Source of the DNA: Apostichopus japonicus
Taxonomy: Eukaryota; Echinodermata; Holothuroidea; Aspidochirotida; Stichopodidae
Length of the DNA: 64,000 nt
Direction of reading: 5' to 3'
Assembly (NCBI RefSeq): GCF_037975245.1
Contig: NC_092562.1
Location: 7,169,501-7,233,500 of the forward strand
The position numbers and the translations under genes are program-made. The notes beneath the pieces were generated by a model that did not search any database, was not told where the DNA came from, and worked only from the letters and a program-made list of their open reading frames with translations. Shown here piece by piece: positions 58,440 through 64,000 of this stretch (positions are counted from its first letter, which is position 1; the number at the start of each line of letters is the position of its first letter).

Positions 58440-58482
58440 ACCGATAAATGTGCGGTACCGATCACTACCGCACATTCGATCG
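58440..58482. other. Orientation switch of the satellite array
   Basis: Forward monomers end in gtgcggtaccgatc and reverse monomers begin gatcactaccgcac, sharing GATC at 58,460-58,463. GATC is its own reverse complement and is present in most monomers, so it could serve as microhomology for an inverted join. Just to the left, at 58,447, a monomer lacks five bases (gataaatgtgcgg for gataaatcgaatgtgcgg). The switch is not at the centre of the flanking inverted duplication; it lies about 85 bases to the right. Confidence 0.88.
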
Positions 58483-58653
58483 ATCGGTACCGCACATTCG
58501 ATTTATCTCTACCGGACATTCGATTGATCGGTACACATACGAATTATCTCTACCGGACATTCGATTGATCGGTACCGCACATTCGATTGATCGGTACCGC
58601 ACATTCCATTTATCCCTACCGGACATTCGATTGATCGGTACCGCACATTCGAA

Positions 58654-58929
58654 TGATCGGTACCGCACATTCGATTTATCGGTACCGCACATTTATTTTA
58701 TGTGTACCGCACCTTCGATTGATCGGTACCGCACATTCGATTTATCGGTACCGTACATTCCATTTATCGGTACCCCACAATCGATTTCTCGGTTTCGCAC
58801 ATTCGACTTATCGGTACCGCACATTCGATTGAACGGTACCGCACATTCGATTTATCGGTACCGCACATTCGATTGATCGGTACCGCACATTCGAATGATC
58901 GGTACCGCACATTCGATTGATCGGTACCG
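58654..58929 (-). repeat. Right arm of the 276-base inverted duplication
   Basis: This is the reverse-complement partner of 57,820-58,095. Because it lies past the orientation switch, both arms have the same relation to their local array. The distal side (beyond 58,930) changes abruptly to degenerate monomers (gattaatcggaaac), so this arm marks a clear breakpoint. Confidence 0.9.
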
Positions 58930-59599
58930 AACATTCGATTAATCGGAAACTCACATTCGATTTGTTGGTAACGCCCATATTCGATTTATGTGTTACGTAC
59001 ATTCGATTTATCGGTACCGCATAATCGATTGATCGGAACCGCACATTCGATTGATCGGTACCGAACATTCGATTTATCGGTACCGCACATTCGATTGATC
59101 GGAACCGCCCATTCGAATGATCGGTACCACACATTCGATTTATAGATACCGCACAATCGATTGATCGGTACCGATCATTCGATTGATCGGTACCGAACAT
59201 TAGGTTGATCGGTACCGCACTTTCGATTGATCGGTACTGCACATTCGATTGATCGGTACCAAACATTTGTGTGATCTGTATCGCACATTCGATTGATCGG
59301 TACCGGAAATTCGATTGATCCATACCACACATTCGATTGATCGGTATCGCACATATCGATTGATCGGTACCGCACATTCGATTGATCGGTACCAAACATT
59401 TGTTTGATCTTGTATCGCACATTCGATTGATCGGTACCGCACATTCGAATGATCGGTACCGGACATTCGATGGATCGGTACCGCACATTCGACGGATCCG
59501 TACTGCACCTTCGATTAATCGGTACCGAGCACTCGATTGATGGGTATCGCACATTCGATTGATTGGTACTGCACATTCAATTAATCGGTACCGAACATT

Positions 59600-60490
59600 C
59601 GAATGATCGGTACCGCACTTTCGATTGATCGGGACCGCATATTCGATTGATCGGTACGGCACATTCAATTGATCGGTATCGCACATTCGATTGATCGGTA
59701 CCGCACATTCGATTGATCGGTACCGAACATTCGATTTATCGGCACTGCACAGTCAATTGATCGGTACAGCACATTCGATTGATCGGTACCGAACATTCGA
59801 TTTATCGGTACCTCACATTCGATTTATCGATACCGCGCCTTCGATCGGTACCGAAGTTTAGATTGATCGGTTCCTCACATTCGAATTATCGGTACCGAAC
59901 ATTCGATTTATTGATCCCGAACATTCGATTGATCGGTACCGAACATTCTATTGATCGGTACCGTACATTCGATTTATCGGTACCGCATATTCAATTGATC
60001 GGTACCGCAAATTAGATTTAACGGTACCGAACATTCGATTGAATGGTACCGCACATTCGATTGATCGGTACCGCACATTCGATTTATCGATACCTCACAT
60101 TCGATTTATCGGTACCTCACATTCGATTTATCGGTACCTCACATTCGATTTATCGGTACCGCACATTAGACTGATCGGAACCGCCCATTCGAATGATCGG
60201 TACCGCACATTCGATTTATAGATACCGCACAATCGATTGATCGGTACTGCACATTCGATTGATCGGTACCGAACATTCGATTTATCGGTACCGCACATTC
60301 GATTGATCACTACCGCACATTCGATTGTTCGGTACCGCACTTTCGATTAATCGGTACCGCACATTCGATTGATCGATACTGAACATTCGAAAGATCGGTA
60401 CCGCACATTCGAATGATCGGTACTGCACATTCGATTTATAGGTACCGCACATTCGATTTATCGGTACCGCACATTCGAATGATCGGTACC
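59600..60490 (-). repeat. 898-base tandem duplication in the inverted arm, copy 1
   Basis: This matches 60,498-61,388 at an offset of 898 bases. That is not a multiple of 22, because the unit contains shortened monomers such as ccttcgatcggtaccgaag (59,838-59,856). Shared landmarks are gatcgggaccgcatattcg, cggcactgcacagtcaattg, gtttagattgatcggttcc, taacggtaccg and gaatggtaccg. I saw several substitutions (ccgcgcc against ccgcacc, ttgatcccg against ttgataccg), so it is older than the 5,414-base event. Confidence 0.86.
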
Positions 60491-60497
60491 GCACATT

Positions 60498-61388
60498 CGA
60501 ATGATCGGTACCGCACATTCGATTGATCGGGACCGCATATTCGATTGATCGGTACGGCACATTCGATTGATCGGTATCGCACATTCGATTGATCGGTACC
60601 GCACATTCGATTGATTGGTACCGAACATTCGATTTATCGGCACTGCACAGTCAATTGATCGGTACAGCACATTCGATTGATCGGTACCGAACATTCGATT
60701 TATCGGTACCTCACATTCGATTTATCGATACCGCACCTTCGATCGGTACCGAAGTTTAGATTGATCGGTTCCTCACATTCGAATTATCGGTACCGAACAT
60801 TCGATTAATTGATACCGAACATTCGATTGATCGGTACCGAACATTCTATTGATCGGTACCGTACATTCGATTTATCGGTACCGCATATTCAATTGATCGG
60901 TACCGCAAATTAGATTTAACGGTACCGAACATTCGATTGAATGGTACCGCACATTCGATTGATCGGTACCGCACATTCGATTTATCGATACCTCATATTC
61001 GATTTATCGGTACCTCACATTCGATTTATCGGTACCTCACATTCGATTTATCGGTACCGCACATTAGATTGATCGGAACCGCCCATTCGAATGATCGGTA
61101 CCGCACATTCGATTTATAGATACCGCACAATCGATTGATCGGTACTGCACATTCGATTGATCGGTACCGAACATTCGATTTATCGGTACCGCACATTCGA
61201 TTGATCACTACCGCACATTCGATTGTTCGGTACCGCACTTTCGATTGATCGGTACCGCACATTCGATTGATCGATACTGAACATTCGAAAGATCGGTACC
61301 GCACATTCGAATGATCGGTACTGCACATTCGATTTATAGGTACCGCACATTCGATTTATCGGTACCGCACATTCGAATGATCGGTACC
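60498..61388 (-). repeat. 898-base tandem duplication in the inverted arm, copy 2
   Basis: This is the distal copy and lies next to the array edge. It includes the block at about 61,037-61,253 whose reverse complement matches 28,670-28,886 in the forward arm. Only about five further monomers follow before the array ends at 61,498. Confidence 0.86.
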
Positions 61389-61529
61389 GCACATTCGATT
61401 TATAGGTACCGCACATTCGATTTATCGGTACCGCACATTCGATTTATCGGTACCGCACATTCGATTGATCGGTTTCGCACATTCGATTGATCGGTACCAA
61501 TTATATATAAAAAAAAATTTCAAGGAATA

Positions 61530-62080
61530 CTTATTTATTTAAAATTATTATTGATTTGTTAATACAATTTATTTGTTTTAATGATATACTATTACATTTG
61601 TAATGAAACGTTACTTGATAACACTGAATGTACTACTTCATAATAAGGGATCATTAAGTGTTTACAATGTTTTGTAAATTTGTAGCAGCTAGTGGAATTA
61701 CTATTGTGTAATACCTATAGTATTTCACAGTTACAATTTATTAACGACTTGAAAGGGACGGGAACAACAGCGTTGTACTGTAACAGCGCGGTGTACGTTA
61801 CTGGGCGGGAGCACAATCTGTAAATAGTCCGCGCCCACTTAATGCATACGTATATAGCTATTGTAAAGGGAGGAAGAATTCTAAGTACGCGCCGCTCTGC
61901 ATTGTAAACATTGTAAACACTTAATGATCCCTTATTATGAACAGGGAGTTTCCATAACAACTCCCTGTTATGAATTAGTAAATTCAGTGTTACCAAGAAA
62001 CGTTTCATTATAAATGTAATAGTATATCATTAAATCAAATGATTCGTACTAACAAATCAATAATCATTTGAATAAATTAC
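61530..62080. mobile_element. AT-rich element with long inverted terminal repeats (MITE-like)
   Basis: The left arm (about 61,530-61,672) and right arm (about 61,901-62,080) are imperfect inverted repeats. Shared stretches include attgatttgtta, taatgatatactattac, aatgaaacgtt, aacactgaat, ttcataataagggatc and attaagtgtttacaatg. The right arm has about 35 extra bases around a small hairpin. The 61,680-61,900 interior is richer in GC and has no domain I recognise. An open frame of 97 codons on the minus strand (61,715-62,008) crosses the right arm and is not judged a gene. Long inverted ends with no transposase suggest a non-autonomous DNA transposon or foldback element. I could not identify a target-site duplication or a superfamily. 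Confidence 0.6.
61941..61968. repeat. Perfect 10-base hairpin within the right arm
   Basis: ACAGGGAGTT (61,941-61,950) and AACTCCCTGT (61,959-61,968) are exact inverted repeats around an 8-base loop. The hairpin sits within the extra segment that the left arm of the surrounding element lacks, so it could be a small insertion. Confidence 0.75.
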
Positions 62081-62181
62081 AATTCGTTATGATGAATTAA
62101 ATATTTGTATATATATGCATGTTAAAAATTCTTCATGTGTGGTACTTATTAATACGATATTAATTGTAACAAATTAATAAT

Positions 62182-62340
62182 TCATCATTATGAAGTAATA
62201 ACTCATTTTTACCAAGTAATATTTTATTATAACATACAAGTATGTCATTACAGCAAAATAATAATTCGTACTAACAAATCAATATTTTTGGGGGAAAATT
62301 ACAACCGGTAATCACGAATTCATAATTAAATATACTAGTG
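62182..62340. repeat. Diverged direct copy of the element's right arm
   Basis: This stretch resembles 61,960-62,105 at an offset of about 222 bases. Shared pieces are ttaccaag, attttattat or cattataa, gtatgtcatta or gtatatcatta, the near-exact attcgtactaacaaatcaat (62,265 against 62,043), aaaattacaa and aattaaat. It looks like the remains of an older related insertion or a nested partial copy. Identity is moderate and the limits are approximate. Confidence 0.55.
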
Positions 62341-62683
62341 AGCTTAATTTTACGTCATCTCAACATGCACAAACTCCTGAATATTGAGTGCGAACCGTTA
62401 CTGAATGAAATGGGTCAAAACAACCTAGCATGAGGGTCAAGTCTAGTATGAGGGATTGGCCGCCCGCTGTGGAATACCAGCACCGTACTCGTACACTCAT
62501 TATAACGTTAGTTATACTTTACTCAACTCTTTAAGCCACGCAAACACTCCTTACGCATGTAACGTTAGGCATGTAAAATTAGCCTACTTATACTACAATT
62601 ACTTGTCTTGTATTGCGAAAGAAACCGATTTTCACAAATTCCTCGAGTTGTATATCATCGTTTTGATCTATTTTTAACTTTCA
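62341..62683. other. Unassigned non-coding sequence
   Basis: I see no gene here. A short direct repeat, CTAG(C/T)ATGAGGG, occurs at 62,425 and 62,443, 18 bases apart. An open frame of 73 codons (62,456-62,677, plus) has no recognisable domain and starts in no particular context. On the minus strand this stretch lies downstream of the tRNA-like sequence and could be the body of a SINE, but I find no poly-A or simple-repeat tail to confirm it. Confidence 0.4.
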
Positions 62684-62755
62684 GCCTCCACCGGGATTCG
62701 AACCACGGGCCTTCCGCTCTGTACGCGGACACCCTAACCACTAGGCTATGGACGC
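62684..62755 (-). tRNA. tRNA-like sequence, probably a pseudogene or SINE head (anticodon ACA)
   Basis: The reverse complement folds into a 72-base cloverleaf. The parts are acceptor GCGTCCA/TGGAGGC, a D arm with loop AGTGGTTA, anticodon stem TCCGC/GCGGA around loop GTACAGA, a five-base variable region, and a T loop TTCGAAT. The internal Pol III promoter looks intact: A box TAGCCTAGTGG (62,738-62,748) and B box GGTTCGAATCC (62,694-62,704). Against a working tRNA are one acceptor mismatch (G-G), two mismatches in the T stem (CGTGG against CCCGG), and anticodon ACA, which would read the Cys codon UGU although cysteine tRNAs use GCA. No T-run terminator follows closely. A tRNA-derived repeat or decayed tRNA gene is more likely than a functional gene. 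Confidence 0.6.
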
Positions 62756-62803
62756 TGATTGTATGTCAAGAGGTTCGAAACCGATAGGGAAGGTTGTAAT
62801 TCC

Positions 62804-62955
62804 ACTGTAGGCGTTTGTCACTTGTATCGAACAATACTAGTTCTGTTTTTGGTGACATATTTTGTCTTACTCTAGAGATCAAATATGATGCTAACCAACT
62901 CGAAATCATTTGTGATTCCTAAAGCCGGATCTCGAAAGAGATACTTTGAACAGAC
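62804..62955 (+). repeat. Left arm of a 152-base foldback inverted repeat
   Basis: This pairs with the reverse complement of 62,985-63,136 about an axis at 62,970, leaving a 29-base loop. I count three differences over 152 bases, all transitions: caatActag/caatGctag, ttgTctt/ttgCctt and caaaTatg/caaaCatg. That is about 98% identity, so the inverted duplication is young. It starts sharply at ACTGTAGGCG, with no homology just outside. Confidence 0.92.
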
Positions 62956-63011
62956 AGTCTGTTCAAAGTATCTCTTTCGAGATAGTCTGTTCAAAGTATC
63001 TCTTTCGAGAT
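62956..63011 (+). repeat. 28-base tandem duplication at the hairpin centre
   Basis: Two identical 28-base units (62,956-62,983 and 62,984-63,011) begin AGTCTGTTCAAAG and end TTTCGAGAT. Either unit can pair with the left arm: the first gives an almost loop-free hairpin centred on 62,956, the second gives the full 152-base arms with a 29-base loop. This is what a slipped or template-switched foldback synthesis would leave. Confidence 0.9.
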
Positions 63012-63129
63012 CCGGCTTTAGGAATCACAAATGATTTCGAGTTGGTTAGCATCATGTTTGATCTCTAGAGTAAGGCAAAATATGTCACCAAAAACAGAAC
63101 TAGCATTGTTCGATACAAGTGACAAACGC

Positions 63130-63136
<7 letters not shown>
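62985..63136 (-). repeat. Right arm of the 152-base foldback inverted repeat
   Basis: This is the partner of 62,804-62,955. Its outer end (CGCCTACAGT) runs straight into a (TA)n tract. A transcript through the pair would fold into a long hairpin. Open frames across it are palindrome shadows with tyrosine-isoleucine runs from the TA tract and are not genes. Confidence 0.92.

Positions 63137-63203
<67 letters not shown>
63136..63203. repeat. (TA)28 microsatellite followed by (GT)5
   Basis: Uninterrupted alternating T and A runs from 63,136 to 63,192, followed by GTGTGTGTGTG to 63,203. It abuts the end of the foldback repeat. Pure TA runs of this length extrude cruciforms easily and vary in length between individuals. 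They are also a common site of assembly error. Confidence 0.97.
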
Positions 63204-63226
63204 CAAGTTTGGCTGTCACTCAAATG

Positions 63227-63515
63227 AACGATCTCTGAGACGACCATCTCTGGTGAACGATCTCTGAATGGACGATTTCTGAATCACGACCCTTTCTCAG
63301 TCGCGACGGTTTCTAAGTCAAGACCATTTCTGTTTGGACGGTTCCTGCAAGGTTGGTTGTGTGCGCAGCGATCTCTGAGTAGACGGTCTGTGTATCAACG
63401 ACCATCTCTCTTTGACGTTTAAACGGCCATTTCTAGGTGGGCGGCTGCTTGCATTTCAGCGGCGATCTCAAACTGGACGGTTTCTGTGTGAACGACCATC
63501 TCTCAGTGGACGGCG
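63227..63515 (+). repeat. Degenerate 16-19-base minisatellite
   Basis: A loosely conserved unit close to CGACCATCTCTGAGTGGA recurs about 16 times: cgatctctgaga, cgaccatctctggtga, cgatctctgaatgga, cgatttctgaatca, cgaccctttctcag, cgacggtttctaag, gaccatttctgtttgga, cggttcctg, cgatctctgagtaga, cgaccatctctcttt, cggccatttctagg, cgatctcaaactgga, cggtttctgtgtga, cgaccatctctcagtgga. Unit length wanders and a few units are broken, so it is an old, unhomogenised tandem repeat unrelated to the 22-base satellite. No open frame of note runs through it. Confidence 0.75.
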
Positions 63516-64000
63516 CCTCACGTTAACCCTTACCGCGTTCCATACAAGCTAAGTCTAAAACCGTGCGTGCAAATATATGCAACGGCTGAGGATTTTTTTT
63601 GTGCATGCCTGCGCGTTACATTTAACGACGTAGACGCGATGGCGCATTCGGCTTAATTCACTGAGTACAAGTATACTTTTTACAGCAGAATGCAAATACT
63701 CATGCGATAAATTAAAACTTTTTCACACCTAGAAAGTAGAACGGGAAGCGGTGTTCGGTGTAATTACCATAGTCCGGTGTAATTATCATAAAGGGGCGTG
63801 TCTACTGCAAACCATCGCGGTACGAAAGATTTTTCACCTACCAAAGCGTGTACTTAACTTTTTTTTCGGCGGCAAGATTTGACGCCGCATAGCACTGTTC
63901 GTAGTGTGTACAACCATCGTGCGCGTACCGAGGATAGCCTAGCTGCATTTCCATGATGACAGGTAGGCCTAAATGTGCATTAACATAATTTTACCTAAGT
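63516..64000. other. Unassigned sequence with one short direct repeat
   Basis: I recognise no gene or repeat family here. The one pattern is a 16-base direct repeat with a single mismatch, CGGTGTAATTA(C/T)CATA, at 63,756-63,771 and 63,775-63,790, spaced by 19 bases. Base composition is more balanced than in the AT-rich 61.5-62.7 kb stretch. No open frame of note crosses it. Confidence 0.45.

Larger units (their letters stand above)
1..58460 (+). repeat. 22-base satellite array, forward orientation
   Basis: About 2,650 head-to-tail monomers run without interruption. Each has the core GGTACCGATCAATCGAAT plus a four-base linker, usually GTGC. The monomer is 50% GC, carries three CpGs, a GGTACC palindrome and a CGAT-nn-ATCG dyad. 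Variation is concentrated at a few sites: the gatcaat segment (gataaat, gatcatt, gaacaat, gaatatt, cctataaat), the CC of GGTACC (gtagtg, gtagag, gtaac, gtgcc), and the linker (GTTC, GTCC, GTGA, GGGG). A few monomers are 21 or 23 bases long. There is no spacer or unique sequence between units and no gene. The array is already in progress at base 1, so its full length is unknown. It could be centromeric, pericentromeric or subtelomeric heterochromatin, but the sequence alone does not decide this. I do not recognise the monomer as a named satellite family. Confidence 0.97.
58460..61498 (-). repeat. 22-base satellite array, inverted distal arm
   Basis: The same monomer continues in reverse complement (ATTCGATTGATCGGTACC order) from the switch point to the array edge, about 138 units. 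It is visibly more irregular than the forward arm. Between roughly 58,920 and 59,600 many monomers carry private substitutions (tttgttggtaacg, ggaaactcac, catttgtgtgatc) and some are shortened or lengthened (acatatcgattg near 59,352, gatcttgtatcgc near 59,406, ccttcgatcggtaccgaag near 59,840). Degeneration toward an array edge is expected of satellites because homogenising exchange is weakest there. The last recognisable unit ends at GGTACC, 61,493-61,498, and AT-rich DNA follows at once. Confidence 0.95.

Noticed and set aside
1-58460. Hundreds of 60-160-codon open frames on both strands of the array
   Set aside because: All are the same 22-residue period read from the satellite. They overlap in several frames at once and end wherever a gtagtg, gtagag or aatag variant monomer brings a stop into frame. 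None shows independent coding evidence.
58440-58482. The orientation switch as the exact centre of a perfect palindrome
   Set aside because: The switch only forms GTGCGGTA/TACCGCAC arms around an 8-base centre; the larger inverted duplication is centred about 85 bases away at 58,374.5, so the two are separate features.
58808-59686. Longest open frame in the window, 292 codons on the minus strand
   Set aside because: It is a translation of the satellite in its stop-free orientation, with a 22-residue period that reflects three monomers. It lies in the most degenerate part of the array, overlaps similar open frames in the other phases, and has no recognised domain.
1-61498. CRISPR array
   Set aside because: Repeats are regular, but units abut with no unique spacers, the array exceeds 61 kb, no cas genes are present and the flank is eukaryotic in character.
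1-61498. Telomeric repeat array
   Set aside because: No TTAGGG, TTAGG, TTTAGGG or similar G-rich telomere unit is present. The 22-base monomer has no G-run and is 50% GC on both strands. A subtelomeric location stays possible but is unsupported.
1-61498. Rolling-circle or ribosomal-spacer origin of the repeat
   Set aside because: No rRNA, no Rep-like or transposase-like coding sequence and no element ends were found inside the array. Nothing connects the monomer to such a source.
61715-62008. 97-codon open frame on the minus strand in the right flank
   Set aside because: It spans the interior and right inverted arm of a repeat element. No family is recognisable, and the arm is AT-rich repetitive DNA.
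62456-62677. 73-codon open frame on the plus strand
   Set aside because: Short, with no domain and no supporting context; chance occurrence in AT-rich sequence is the simplest explanation.
62772-62782. A second B-box-like match, GGTTCGAAACC, on the plus strand
   Set aside because: It fits the Pol III B-box pattern, but I see no A box at a suitable distance upstream on the same strand and no cloverleaf forms. The nearby A box belongs to the minus-strand element.
63018-63267. Open frames with long Tyr-Ile runs
   Set aside because: The runs are translations of the (TA)n tract and the rest is the arm of the foldback repeat on one strand or the other.

Overview
The window is almost entirely non-coding repetitive DNA from a eukaryote. 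The mix of a long satellite array, a long-TIR foldback element, a tRNA-derived sequence, a (TA)n microsatellite and AT-rich flanks fits an animal genome, perhaps an invertebrate, but no gene or repeat here identifies a species. I see no convincing protein-coding gene.

Bases 1-61,498 are one satellite array of about 2,800 copies of a 22-base monomer. Its 18-base core is GGTACCGATCAATCGAAT, followed by a four-base linker, usually GTGC. The array is already under way at base 1, so its left end lies outside the window. Bases 1-58,460 are in one orientation and 58,460-61,498 in the other. Diagnostic variants (gataaat, gatcatt, gaacaat, gaatatt, cctataaat, gtagtgatcaat, gtagagataaat, gatcaatctaatg) occur in long fixed orders, which exposes a nested set of segmental duplications. 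From left to right these are roughly 1.85, 1.98, 2.79 and 2.46 kb spacings in the first 18 kb, a near-identical 5,414-base tandem duplication at 17.8-28.6 kb, and then 2.3, 3.1, 0.7, 4.3, 5.8, 12.3 and 17.6 kb spacings up to 57 kb. Most spacings are a whole number of monomers give or take a base or two. This is the pattern left by unequal exchange or amplification in register.

Near the right end the array switches orientation at a shared GATC (58,460-58,463). A near-perfect 276-base inverted duplication flanks the switch, and the inverted arm carries its own 898-base tandem duplication. A roughly 200-base variant block at 28.67-28.89 kb reappears in reverse complement inside the inverted arm, which links two sites about 32 kb apart.

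The array ends sharply at 61,498 (GGTACC, then an A-rich tract). The right flank holds, in order: an AT-rich element with long inverted terminal repeats (about 61,530-62,080); a diverged direct copy of its right arm (to about 62,340); unassigned sequence; a tRNA-like sequence on the minus strand with intact A and B boxes but mispaired stems (62,684-62,755); a 333-base, about 98% identical foldback inverted repeat (62,804-63,136) abutting a (TA)28 tract; a degenerate 16-19-base minisatellite (63,227-63,515); and unassigned sequence to the end.

The many open frames in the array are a by-product of the monomer. The plus strand has no stop codon in any frame, and because 22 leaves remainder 1 on division by 3, every frame gives the same 22-residue periodic peptide. 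They are not annotated as genes. I found no new enzymatic or defence system. The notable content is the architecture of the satellite and its inverted edge.
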